Below are positions 11,931 to 23,537 of a DNA stretch of 64,000 bases, piece by piece. Position 1 is the stretch's first letter, and each line of letters opens with the position of its first letter. Location of the stretch: the NCBI RefSeq assembly GCF_032884065.1, contig NC_088873.1, positions 40,943,403-41,007,402 of the forward strand, read 5' to 3'. Source of the DNA: Artemia franciscana. Lineage: Eukaryota > Arthropoda > Branchiopoda > Anostraca > Artemiidae. The position numbers and the translations under genes are program-made. The notes beneath the pieces were generated by a model. It worked only from the letters and a program-made list of their open reading frames with translations, made no database searches and had not been told where the DNA came from.

Positions 11931-12862
11931 ACGTTCAAATAAAGGTGATTCCTGGACTATCCTGGACTTCCAGTCCTTCCTGGACTATTAAGACTCATTG
12001 TCTTTGTAACGAACTTGGGAATATTTCGCTATGTATATCAAGCTCGGTAGCTTCACTGTTAAATTGCGTCCGTCAACTTCAAAGACCGTCACTTTTGTCA
12101 ACTTTGCTATTTAAACCCACAGATTTTTTTTCTTTTTTTTAGTATGGACTATATTCAGATAATAATTAAAATAAAACACACCCCGAAGAAAATTGCTGAT
12201 CCATTTTAGGCATTTATCCCTCAAATACTCATAAAGTGATCGATTTCTTGAAAACTATTTCCATAATCAATTATTCAGCAATTGTTTTTTCACTCGAGAA
12301 ATATAAGAACAACTAAAATTGGGTCTCCGGTACTCGGGTCAGCTCTGTTTTTGTCTAAACTTGGAGTAATAGGCTCCTAATTTCAATACTTCAGTAAGGT
12401 ACAAGTTTCTAAAAATCGGGGATGCGGACACCTAATCTCGGTACTTAAGAAAATCAAGACGGTAATGTAAATGACACGAATTTACCTAAGAAATTACTTG
12501 CAAGGGGAGGGGAAATTCTCATTTGTTGATGATGCCAAAAACTCCTGTTCTGTACTTTTGTTTCATAGTTTGGCTGAACACGATAAGATTGCAGCAATTT
12601 GTAGGGAATTTTTTCATTTAGTTTTTCTATTCAGTTAATGCTTCAGTAAAAAATATAGAAAAAAGCTTACTAACTCAGAAAAGTTTAGCTAAAAAATTTA
12701 GCTATGTAAATATACATTTGCTGAAAAGTCCCAAACCTTCTAATGCAGAGTATATCCACTTCAGAATATTATGAAGCTTACATTTCACAATAGGCTTCTT
12801 AGTCGGAAAAAAGTTGCTATTTTACAATTTTAATATCTATTTTGTCAAAAAAAAACAAGAAG
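11931..12862. other. unassigned sequence
   Basis: No gene was seen. A segment around 12320-12400 (gtctccggtactcgggtc) is similar, in reverse complement, to about 19020-19110 (accgggtaccagaggccc), so it is part of another dispersed repeat. The rest is A+T-rich. Confidence 0.4.
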
Positions 12863-13519
12863 TGGATAGCCAGGTGTGGATTTACCAATAGGCCCACTAG
12901 GCCACGGTTTACGGGCGCAATAAATTATCACCGAGTGACTTTTTTCTTAACAAAAACTGGGCTGGTGTGATTTATCCAGGGTCGGCATCCGATGACAAAA
13001 AATCACTAAATTAGCGCATAAATCACTAGATTATTGAATAGAAAGCATTAGATTTACTAGAATTATATTACTCTTTATCACTGTAATTAATAATTATTTT
13101 GTTTCTTTACCAAGTTCTATGCAGGCACATCTACAGGAAGGGGTAGAATTACCCCCCTGCATGTGAAAAAATACCTTTCAGTTAACGTATATTTTTCTCA
13201 AGCGAAAATTAACTTTGAAATTTTGAAAAATGCCTTTGTGCATCTTTATGCAGAGAACATAGCAAAATCCTTGCTTCCTCTCTGTATTTTCTGGAATTTT
13301 TATCATTTGCTTATACCCCCGATCACTGAAATTGGTTATCGGTGATCTAATCGAAATATTTGCTTTTTCTTTTAAATTTTTTTCTTGCAGATTCAAAAAC
13401 TCAGTTTTTTTCCCAATGAATATAGAAACTATTTTCTTTTTACTCTAGTTGAGGTGGTACAATTACTGAGGCACCTGCAAAAATTTGAAAATGGCCTTTT
13501 TATAATTTCATGGAAAAAG

Positions 13520-13860
13520 CTATCTCAAACTTTTGATCGAATAATTTTTGGGGAAAAAAGGGTAGGAGAGGGTCTAGTAGCCGTCTGATCTTTTTATTCA
13601 AATAAAAGGAACAGCAGAAATTTTAATTTCCGTTCAAATAAGCTCTCTCCCGATTTTCTAGGACCGTTGGTTCGTTACGATCGCCCCTGGGAAAAAAAAT
13701 AACACGCATCCATGATTTTTCTTCTAGAAAATAATACAAGATTCAGCACTTTTGCAAATAGGGGCTTGAAACCTCTACAATAGGGTTCTCTGATACGACG
13801 AATCTAATGGCATTATTTCAATGAAAATTGTTCGACTTTTAGTTTCGAGAGAGAAAACAT
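13520..13860. repeat. partial copy of the inner arm of the large foldback repeat
   Basis: Sequence such as aatttccgtt..aata, cgatcgcccctggg, aacacgcatcc and tggggcttgaaac...ctctacaatagggttctctgat closely follows 59260-59620 in the same orientation. It abuts the 3' end of the LINE at about 13855. Confidence 0.8.
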
Positions 13861-15960
13861 TTATTATTAAACCAAAACAAAAACAGTAATAACAGCCACC
13901 CCGAGAAGTAAAAACTTGTCCGAGGGGGTGACAAAAATAAATTAGAAAATAATACAGGACAAAGAAAAAACAATTATTTATAAAACCAATAGTACGACCT
14001 AATCGGCACCACAAGCCTTTCAACAAACAAATTCAACAATACTAATAGAATCATACCCCTAGAGGCCAGAACACATTACTGAATTAATTATTTGCACCCC
14101 CCCCCCTCACCCCCAAAAAACGACAAACAAAAGAACTAAAATTCATACTTAGTAAAAAGGATTTCTTTTATTTCACTCTTGAAAAAAGAAATATCACTAT
14201 AATTTTTTAAACCCTGATCAAGATTATTCCAACTTCTAATCCCCCTATGAAGCACAGAAAACGTCGACCGGGTCGAAACAGTCAATGGAATATTAATCTC
14301 CCCAGAAGATCGAGTAGCATAATTGTGGATCATGGATTTCAAATTAACTAAACTGTCAAAACATGAAAGATTTGTACCCTGATGTAGCCTAAAAATAAAC
14401 AAAGGTGTATATAACTCTCGCAGTCCGGAGGCTGGTAGTACCCTTATTCGCTCGTAGACGTTCCGCGCTGAATCCTGGGGCTGTAGGCCAACCAACAACA
14501 TGAACAGCATTTTTTTGAAGAACTCGTATGGGTCGGACACCGGAAGCAAATGTACCAAGCCAAACGCTACTACAATACAGGATATATGGATGGACAAGGG
14601 AAAAATAAAGGAGGCGTAGTAGGACATATGCAGGGGAAAATGCTTAAGTTTTCTCATTATACCTAAGTTACGAAACAAAAGTTTACTCACAGACTGTACA
14701 TGAGATTTGAATGATAAAATCTCATCAATATAAACCCCCAGATCCTTCGATAAAGCACGCTTTAAATTCCACAATGTGTAACAATTTCATTAATCCAAGG
14801 ATAAAAACGGGAGATCGAAAAAAGAATGACAAATTTGACTTACCAATATTAATCTTAAGCGTATTTACCCTTAACCAAGAATGTAATCTATCCACATTAT
14901 TTTTCAACGATGTCAAGAGTAATTCTTCCGTCTTTGCAGCACTGATAGCCACTGTGTCATCCGCAAATAATGACACAGTTTTATTCCGGAGACTTTTAGT
15001 CATGTCACTAACGCTGAAACAACGATTATGGATACAATTGGGCATATCATTAACAAACAAAAGAAAATGAATCGGGCCAATAACAGATCCCTGTGGTACA
15101 CCACAACTGACTGGGCGCAATTCAGATTTTAAGCAATTCATCTCTACAAACTGGTACCGGTCACTCAGGAAACTCCGTAGAAAATCAAGAGCCTTACCTC
15201 AGATCCCATAAACTTCATACGTTTCCAAGAGTAGACCATGGTCAACTGTATCAAAAGCCTTCATTAGGTCTAGAAATACTCCACCAGCCTTCAGTCCTTT
15301 GTGTAAATCCATATTAATAATACTTGTCGAAAATATCAATGCATCCTCCGTATTCCTTTTCTTCCAGAATCCAAACTGATTAATATTAAAAAGATGAAAC
15401 TTCTCAAGAAATGTGGTTAACCAAAAACTAAAAATTTTTTCAATCAGACGAGAAATAACTGGTAAAACTGATATAGGGCGATAATTACCAAGATAATTTT
15501 TGTCACCAGCTTTATAAACCGGTGTCACTCTTGCATACTTTAAACAATATGGAAACTTACCTTGTCTGAAACAATCATTAATTAATGATGTTAGAATGCT
15601 ATATATAGATGGAAAAACACATTTCATAATTTTTAAACTCATCAAGTCACTACCAGACGAAATATTATTCATGGCATACATGGTATCCCTTATCTCGTCC
15701 ACGGTAATCATTTTTTTATGCAATGATACATCTATAGGGGGCGGTAAAGTGGATCCAAAAGGTGAGTCTCCCGGGAATGGGGAAATCGTATCGGCTATTT
15801 TTGAACCTACTGAAATAAAAATGGTTTTGAAACTCATTGCAAATCGTATAGTTATGGCCTGTAATTATGGCCTCATTTACTATTTACTATCACTTCAGAA
15901 AGCGATAGTGGTAGTGGGTGTTTCCTCCCTCTTTCAGGCAAATTATCGCAGTTTCTTAGC
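13855..15960 (-). mobile_element. LINE (non-LTR retrotransposon), 5'-truncated, reverse transcriptase mostly readable
   Basis: On the minus strand from 15837 the frame gives GKFPYCLKYARVTPVYKAGD, NYRPISVLPVISRLIEKI, INQFGF and FLDLMKAFDTVDH. There is a TGA in frame at 15201-15199 (VYGI-stop-GKALDFL). The same frame continues through LRPVSCGVPQGSVIGP and the catalytic SLFADDTVAI. A frameshift near 14770-14830 leads to 14774-14136, which carries the thumb and C-terminal region and ends ...HRGIRSWNNLDQGLKN then TKYEF. The FADD box, GVPQGSVIGP and AFDTVDH are standard RT blocks of CR1/Jockey-like elements. The endonuclease domain is absent. A 3' UTR with aataataaatg lies near 13860. Confidence 0.88.
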
Positions 15961-16160
15961 CTTTTAATGGGAAAACTAAGCTTAATGAATCCTATATATA
16001 TCGAATCAACATAATAAGCCGATGATACATCGATTGTTATCAAAATTATGTTTCTAGAGTTTCGGGTACCATTATTGCCTTATTCTTACACTTTGTTCCC
16101 ACAAACTGTTTGTGCATTCATATCCACCACTCACTCATCATGAACCTAAACGCTATATTC
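15961..16160. other. unassigned interior of the nested hAT-like element
   Basis: Short A+T-rich stretch between the LINE's truncated 5' end and the right subterminal aatcactag repeats. No coding signal was seen. Confidence 0.4.
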
Positions 16161-16584
16161 TGAAAAATCACTAGATTTAGGAAAATCCCACTAGTTTTCG
16201 AACAAAAAAACACTATAAATCACTAGCTAGAAGAAAACCAGTAGGCAACATAAAAAATCACTAGAAATAGTGATAAATCACTAGTCGTGGCAACCTTGAA
16301 TTCATCATCAAAGTGCCAGGTGCACTCTACCGCAGCGCTGCCTATTCCCAACAACACAGAAATTCTGTCGCCGTTTATAAACAGTCAGATGTCTCTCATG
16401 AATGGCAGCTGAGAGTCGGGTGTCACCTCTCTCTTTCGTTACTTTTGGCTTATCAGTTGCGTTCTATTCAGTGCTTCTACTATTTCCAAATTTGGGGATT
16501 TTCCCAAAAATCTCGCAAAAATGGAGTTGCAAAAACGCATTGACTTAGAAGCGTCAAAGCTTTAAATCCAGCCCTGTGGATAGC

Positions 16585-17279
16585 TAGAATACTAAGTAAT
16601 TAGCAGTTGGAAATTATAAATTCCTGGATGCAAAGGGTTGTTGTAAGTTGTAAATTATTACAACTTAATACTAAAGTTGGGATAGTAGCTTGATAATTCT
16701 AGTCTTAGAAAAACTTAGAAAAGTCTTAGATAATTTTTGTCTTAGAAAAACAAAACAATAAAAAGTATCTTGACTCAAAAATACTACCTACACATAACAT
16801 AATGGTTGGGTAATTGCTAATTTTGGGACTGAAAGCAGTCAGCTAATCTATTTACACACGAAAAAATTGAATGGATAGTACGATTCATCTGGATCCACAT
16901 GAGGTAGGGGCTAGAATACTCCTTTTTCCTGGACCAGAAGGCATCCAAACTAGAAAAAACTAGGATATCGCAAGGGAAAAGAATGAAAATAGGTTACGTC
17001 ATAGCATCTCCCAGCATAATAGATAAGGTAAAAGGTAAATAATACAGCGCTTGGCTTTACAGTCCCTACCGGTGGAGCCGATCTCCGTTTTATGGCCCTT
17101 CAGCCAGTAGGTGCAATGGGGTATTGGAGTCAGCACAATAATCCTGCATCCTTTCCTAAAATAACATTTTACTTTCTATTATTAGCTTGTTAATTCTCAA
17201 GTCATTCAACCTTTTAAAAAGTCATGTAATAACAACAATAAGTCTTAAGGTACCTGGAAGTTTAGATAACAATTTTTCA
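16585..17279. other. unassigned sequence, possible retroposon tail
   Basis: No gene was seen. At 17040-17155 the minus strand reads gccataaaacggagatcgg-type sequence, which looks like the end of a short retroposon. I could not find a second copy in the window to confirm it. Confidence 0.3.
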
Positions 17280-18560
17280 AGTGTGGCATTTTGATCTAAT
17301 CTTAGAGTTATTTATTTAAAATAACTGGAAGAAAATGGTAAACTAAAGATTTGTGTCAGAATGATAAACTGAACCGGTTTGGTATTTAGTAAATACTGAT
17401 TTATTTACAGTTAATAGTAAACCTGTTTATAGTAACTAATGGTTTACAGCAAAACCGGTTAAACCAGTTTTGTATTTAGTATTTATTGTTTGATCCGATC
17501 TTGGAGCTTTTTATTTTAAATAATTGGAGGAAAACGATAAACTAAAGATTTGTGTCTGAATGGTAAACTGAACCGGTTTGGTATTTAGTGAATACCGGTT
17601 TATTTACTGTTATATAGTAAACCTGTTTATAGTAAATAGTTATTTACAGTAAAACCAGTTAGTCCAGTTGTGTGTTCAGTATTTATCATTTAATCCGATC
17701 TTTGAGCTTTTTATTTTAAATAATTGCAGGAACATGATAAACTAAAGATTTGTGTATGAACGATAAACTGAACCAGTTTGGTATTTCGTAAATACTGGTT
17801 TATTTACAGTTAATAGTAAACCTGTTTATAGTAAATAGTTATTTACAGTAAAACCAGTTAGTCCAGTTTTGTATTCAGTATTTATCATTTAATCTTATCT
17901 TTGAGCTTTTTGTTTTAAATAATTGCAGGAACATGATAAACTAAAGATTTGTGTATGAATGATAAACTGAACCAGTTAGGTATTTCGTAAATACTGGTTT
18001 ATCTACAGTTAATAGTAAACCTGTTTATAGTAAATAGTTATTTACAGTAAAACCGGTTAGTCCAGTTTTGTATTCAGTATTTATCATTTAATCCGATCTT
18101 TGAGCTTTTTGTTTTAAATAATTGCAGGAACATGATAAACTAAAGAGTTGTGTATGAATGATAAACTGAACCAGTTTGGTATTTAGTAAATACTGGTTTA
18201 TTTACAGTTAATAGTAAACCTGTTTATAGTATATAGTGGTTTACAGTAAAACCGGTTAAATCAGTTTTGTTTTCACTATTTATTATTTGATTCGATCTTT
18301 GAACTTTTTATTTTAAATAATTGGAGGAAATGATATACTAAAGATTTGTTTTTGAATGATAAACTGAACCGGTTTGGTATTTAGCAAGTACTGGTTTATT
18401 TACCCATTAATAGTAAACCGGTCTATAATAAATAGTGGCTTATAATAAAACCAGTTTTGTATTCAGTATATATTATTTGATCCAATCTCGCAGGTTTTTA
18501 TTTTAAATAATTAGAGAAAAACAATAAACTAAAGATTCGTGTCTGAAGTTTAATCGTTGA
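17280..18560. repeat. tandem array, ~199-bp unit, about 6 copies
   Basis: The marker aaactgaacc occurs near 17367, 17565, 17765, 17963, 18162 and 18360, about 198-200 bp apart. Each unit contains a near-palindromic block opening with aaccggtttggtatttag and closing with aaaaccggtt, so every monomer can fold. The last copy is truncated around 18480-18545. Copies differ by point changes and are older than the 1972-5515 array. Confidence 0.9.
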
Positions 18561-20290
18561 CTTCCTTTCTTTTAGCCGCAAAACCGAGCTAAAGATGAAT
18601 TCCTGCACTTGACAAACAGCTAAAATAGCTTTTTATCCTATAAAAGACTTTGGTAAATTATTTTCAGGTTCGTCATTTTCTCTCTCTCCCTCTTTCAAGG
18701 AAACCTGAAACAACATGAATTTCCTCACGTGTCAAGTGATGACAACTACGAAATCAATATTTTTTTTTTTTTTAGTTTTTACTTCCATTCTCGCAGGTTA
18801 TTTCTGACAGTTAGTTTGTGATTTGCATTCTGTTTCTAATGATTATTTGATGACTTAGTAGGACAAACTACAACAATAAACGTCGAGTCAAACTCGACAA
18901 TAATCCAACGGCTAATCTGTACAAAATAAGATGCCATCTATTTTATGCTTATATTTTCCTAAGATATCGGAACCAGCTAGCTGCTTTCCCAACTTTAAAT
19001 ACCCTTGGGTCCCGAAATTAGCAGAATTCTGTCCCGAAATAGTCCGACTTTTAGCTAAAACAGATTACCGAACCGGGTACCAGAGGCCCAATTTCGGTGA
19101 GAACGGATAAATGAAAAAGGCAAAGTATAAGTCTCAATAAAACAAGAAAAAAGTAAAGGCTAAATATTTTCTATTTACTTGAGCGTCGCCCCGTCTCTGT
19201 CCATAGGTTTAAATAGGTCTAGCCATTAAAAAAAAGCATTTCTGCCCATTTTAGTATTGTGGCAGAGCGAAAATTTTCTTTTCTGTGGCATTCAAAGATT
19301 TTTTTTTTAATAAGCTACTGATTACAAAAGCTAGCTTGTTAATGATGACTTCTATATTTATTGCTATGACCCCGTTGGTGGTTTGAAAGAAATAAATAGC
19401 TACCGGGACTTGAATGAATTACATAGGTCAACTTGATTCTTTTTTCTTGCAGTGGAGATTCTTTTTTCTTGCAAATGTGGCACTCAAAAAGGCAGCAGTC
19501 AGTGGTTTTGGTGGCCGCATTGCACAGTTGCTACAGAGGAAGTGGTAGATCCTACTGAATTAGGGAATTGGAGAGAGAAGGCTCGGAGTTTTTGAACATT
19601 TGCATTTGCCCATATCCTCTGGTGAATAAGAAATTGTGTTTTGGAGGGAAATAGGGATAACTTAGGGGGATGTTAGAAGCTCAGACCTCTGACATATTGC
19701 AGCAAGAGAGGGGTAGCTTGTTAATAACCCAGCTTAATCATCTTTTCTTTTTTCTTGTTTCTAAGTTATTTGCTGACAAAGCCGGATGATAGGCCCAATT
19801 CCCTAGATACTGAAATATCCATCAAAGATCAAAGGAATAGAGGGATGGAAAGGAACAGACGCCGTTAGACTTGAACGAGCTGACAGGCAGTGAAACCGTT
19901 CCTTTAATTTATTTTCAATTAGTGATAACTAATTAATTAAATTGTAATTAAAAATTAACCGATTAACTATAAAAAAGGTAAATCTGACTTTATGTCACAT
20001 GAGTCACATTGTCGCTGAAAGCAAAACCACTCAAGACTCTAGTTGTAATTAATTCCAACGTCTGAACTAGCTAGTTGATAACGGCTTCTGTATTTAAAAG
20101 CAAGAAATGTCCACCCTGAGGGTAGGCCTCCCAAGAATATGATTATCTAAAAGAACAGCTTTTGGAATTTCGCCAGCTTTACGATTCCCGATACTACTAA
20201 TGTGGCTTGTGATGTAAGAGAGTTACATTTGCAGATAACTAGAAGGAAGATTATTGACTAGATAAAACCATACTGAGCATCAATGTCTGA
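18561..20290. other. unassigned sequence
   Basis: No gene was recognised. The segment 19020-19110 is an inverted relative of about 12320-12400. Region 19440-19640 has more balanced composition but no frame with a recognisable product. Confidence 0.4.
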
Positions 20291-20300
20291 TAACTACCTT

Positions 20301-20466
20301 CATCTAGCGTTTGGTGACATTTGGCATTTTTCTGTTTAATAATAATTAGTTTAGTTAGTGTAATTGGTAAAATTTGAGTAGCAATACGTGTTTGATATCA
20401 GTTCTGACAGAAAAACGATTACGAAACTAAAAAATGCCAATTCACACCAAACGATAGATGACGTTT
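20301..20466. repeat. foldback repeat
   Basis: Left arm tctagcgtttggtgacattt..gcattttt near 20303-20333 is matched in reverse complement by aaaaaatgcc...caccaaacgatagatga near 20430-20462. The roughly 165-bp unit has no coding capacity, consistent with a MITE. Confidence 0.65.
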
Positions 20467-20469
20467 GTA

Positions 20470-22104
20470 GCAGAGCCAGTTCCCCCTCTTACAAGTTACC
20501 CATACTCTTTGATCTGCTTTTCTTAAGGAGGCAGTTATGAATAGGTCCAGTGCAGACTTGGTGTCCGAATAGGTGACAGATAGATTTATTCAATACTTCA
20601 CAATTAATTTAAACAGTAAAAGCACAGTTATATACCTTTGAATTTTGCGGTGGATCTGGAAACAATCTAAAAGATGTCCGAAAGCCATAATTATTAGCTG
20701 TAATCTCAGCAGACATCGTACGCAAGTTAGTTCATGAATTTTTAACACCAGCCGTACTTTGAATGGGGAAACATGCACCACGAACAAATGAGTTGCCCAC
20801 TTTTATCCACATAAAAGAGTCGGTGATCCTTATAATCTTCCGTGCTTAGTGAGGCAAACCGGTACTTATGTCTTAAAGCCACCACACTCAAGATACTCAA
20901 AAATTCACATCGCAAACATGAGACAATAACCGGTTTCCATGGTCTTTATACCAGACAATTAGCTTCGGCTCGGTGGGAAACTACATTGTAGCTATATTTT
21001 AATTAAATATTTAGTTGGTATTTTGGTTAGGTTAGTTTAGGTTACGTATTTGATATAATGCGGTCTGGGCAGCCCCCTTCCATAATTCTTTACTGTAGTT
21101 TCCGTAATCTTGTTTAAAAATTATTTTACTTTCATCCTACTTAGGTATATTTCATTAAGATTAACCTACTTCACTTCTTGAGTGCGGTGGCTATAAGACA
21201 CAAGTACCAGCAAACCACATCTTTGTATATTGTTGGGAAACGAGATCGTTTACAACTATATTCATAGCATTGAATATCCCCATTAATTAAAAATGCACCC
21301 GAGAATCCTGTAAGCCCCGTTTTCAGGTACCGTGTTTGAAGCTGGTTCGGCGAAAATTAGTTTCACGTTCTTCGTATTCAGCTCAATGAAAAATTTGGAG
21401 TGTTTTCATCTACGGATTCCAAACGTGTTGAACATGGGTTCAAAAAAACCCAGACATGAGCATTCACAATGATAATATCCACAACCCATGTCCAACTCCG
21501 TGTTGGATGTGGGTGGCCTGAAAGGAGGGGGGGGGACATAGAATTCGTATTTTATTATACAAAATTGAAGCCAACGCCGTCTAGAATACCTTACAATCCA
21601 TATTCAATAAGACGAATACTGCAGAGAAAAAATCGTTGAAATTATAATTTCAAGCAACCCCTTGTATTCCTGCTGGGATGCAGATAAACTGGGAGCATCT
21701 CTGAATATTTTTTTGATAGAATTTTTACCGAGTATAATAGAATAGAATTTTGTTATAACAGTGTTAAGTTCTCAATAGTAATAACAACAAAAAACAAACT
21801 CACATATGGCAAAAAAATCTCACAAAAAAACAACTTTACTTTATCAGGTCAGAGCTTCTTTTATTTTTTGTATAGTGCTTATGTTTGCATAGTGTTGAAA
21901 TATAGAATTTTGTTATAATAATGTTAAGTTCGGAATAGTAATAATAAAAATGAACTGAATCCCATGTGGCAAAAAACTTTTATTTTCTTTTTTTGTATAG
22001 TGTTTTCACTGTTTTTTAAAAATTTTAGATGTTTTAACTGTTTAACCTATACAGATCTTCGGCGATTTAACATGGGAAGATGGGGATTTAAATTATAACA
22101 CCAC
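20470..22104. other. unassigned sequence with a short duplicated segment
   Basis: No gene was recognised. The segment tagaattttgttataa...gttaagtt...aatagtaataa appears twice, near 21745-21815 and 21898-21975. Text near 21160-21215 (cacttcttgagtgcggtggc) resembles 810-850. Confidence 0.4.
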
Positions 22105-22478
22105 CAGGGTCGGATTTAAAGGACGTTTCTAGACCTAATCGTTTTTGCTACTCCGTTTTCGCATGATTTTCGGGAAAATTCAAGGATAATGGAAGCACTG
22201 AACAGAACGCAACTGATTCAAAAATAATGAAAGAGAGAGGTGATACTGAACTGTCAGCTGCCATTCTTGGGAGACATCTCACAGTTAATAAGTGGCCACA
22301 GAATTCCAAAATCACTTTTCTGTGAATAGGCAGCGCGGCGGCAGAGTTCACCTGAAACTTTGACGATAAATCATATTAGTGCAGTTTTTGTCAAAAGAAA
22401 AATATCACTGTGATAAATGAATGCGCCCCATGGCATTGTGCGCCCCTAAGCTCGGGCTTGTTGGTAAATCCTGGCCTG
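22105..22478. mobile_element. intact-length copy of the outer hAT-type non-autonomous element
   Basis: 374 bp, starting CAGGGTCGGATTTAAA and ending GGTAAATCCTGGCCTG (complement CAGGCCAGGATTTACC). The flanks aacaccac and agtaccac agree at 6 of 8 positions, fitting a decayed 8-bp duplication. In reverse complement it aligns along its length with 12871-12976 joined to 16299-16576. That alignment shows what the split copy looked like before insertion. The short open frame inside (22148-22351, minus) has no recognisable domain. Confidence 0.82.
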
Positions 22479-23460
22479 AGTACCACTGACAGTGTAGTTT
22501 CTGGTGGTTTCATTCAAAGTAGAAGACTCAAATAAATTGGATATTTGGTTTGATTAATATACAATGCGATAAGGTGAAACCTTTAAATTTCTCTGTAAGT
22601 GATAGTTAATCAGCATTTTTTAGTTTCAAAAATGATTTAAAGTCAAAAACTAGTCAACGCAAAATAGGCATGGGTTAACTCGCGAAATCTCGGTAGATAA
22701 TAGGCTAGTTGGCTTTGGGCCAACTAGTTGGGGACGGGATTCTGCTTTCTTCACTTCATTTTAAAGTACATTAAAAGACAAGAATGCCGCAATTTTGGGT
22801 TAAGTCACTAACACTATTTGTTGATTTTTCTTTTCAACACCAGCACCAGTTCCCACTTTGTCCTGGACGGCGAACCGTATCTAAGGCAAAAAATAGAAAG
22901 AAAAAAAGTCATGCACTGATAAAAGCTTACTATTGACGTTATTTTTTAGATGAGTAATCAAAGCAGTTTTTTCCTAAATATATTTTCTAGAAAACTCAAG
23001 AGAATTTCAATTCAATAGGATAGGGTCGGCCGAACTGCAGTGGGTACTCCAAACTTGATGCATTAAACGGTTACAAGTGTTGCATTGCAGCCGATAAGGT
23101 TTTATGATTGTCATTATAATAGTACACATTTACGTAGTTTCCCAAATTTGAGGAGGAATAGTTCTGGTATGCCCTTACTCGTTTTGTTATGGCACAGAAT
23201 ATAAACTACAGAAACCTTCCGAATTGACATTGCAAATTCCATTTGATAGCGTTAATCAGAGATCAGAAAAAGAATAGCAGACAGACCCGGAAAAATCTAT
23301 CAACCGTATATATATATATATATATAATGAACTACTATAGTCAAAATTATTTAACTATAATACTATATTATTATAGTCAGGGGAAAAAAACTATAATTGT
23401 CAGAGTGAATTCTAGGATGTAGTTTTTGAAATGAAAGAATAGAATAAATAGACAACTAAT
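22479..23460. other. unassigned sequence with a (TA)n microsatellite
   Basis: No gene was recognised. A pure TA dinucleotide run of about 9-10 units lies at 23308-23326. It is followed by repeated ctata/tatag tracts to about 23390. Confidence 0.5.
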
Positions 23461-23537
23461 GTATTTTCGACGTAAATACCTTCAGTTAGGCATTTCTTTC
23501 TACAACACCAGAACTGAAGGTATTACATCGAAAATAC
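23461..23537. repeat. long hairpin
   Basis: Arms gtattttcgacg.taaatacc-ttcagtt and aactgaagg-tattacatcgaaaatac, about 27 bases each, are nearly perfectly complementary around a 23-base loop. No neighbouring copy was seen in the window. It could be a small foldback element. Confidence 0.8.

Larger units (their letters stand above)
12969..16306. mobile_element. second hAT-like element nested in the first, itself carrying a LINE
   Basis: It starts CAGGGTCGGCATCC at 12977 and ends ...GTGGCAACCTTG at 16298 (complement CAAGGTTGCCAC). The terminal inverted repeats are imperfect (about 9 of 12). Flanks are gatttatc and aattcatc, 6 of 8 identical, as expected for a decayed 8-bp duplication. Many subterminal copies of aatcactag (13000-13060 and 16165-16285) fit hAT subterminal repeats. 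The interior holds a LINE copy and a foldback fragment rather than a transposase. Confidence 0.72.
12863..16584. mobile_element. hAT-type non-autonomous element split by a younger insertion, with perfect 8-bp target duplication
   Basis: Left end CAGGTGTGGATTTACC starts at 12871. The right end is ...ATCCAGCCCTG at 16576 (complement CAGGGCTGGAT). The 8 bases tggatagc flank it on both sides (12863-12870 and 16577-16584), the hallmark size for hAT transposons. The element body (12871-12976 plus 16299-16576) matches the uninterrupted opposite-strand copy at 22105-22478. Between 12977 and 16298 it is interrupted by another element. Confidence 0.85.

Noticed and set aside
13775-14026. 83-codon open frame on the minus strand
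   Set aside because: Lies in the LINE 3' UTR and the adjacent foldback fragment; no conserved motif.
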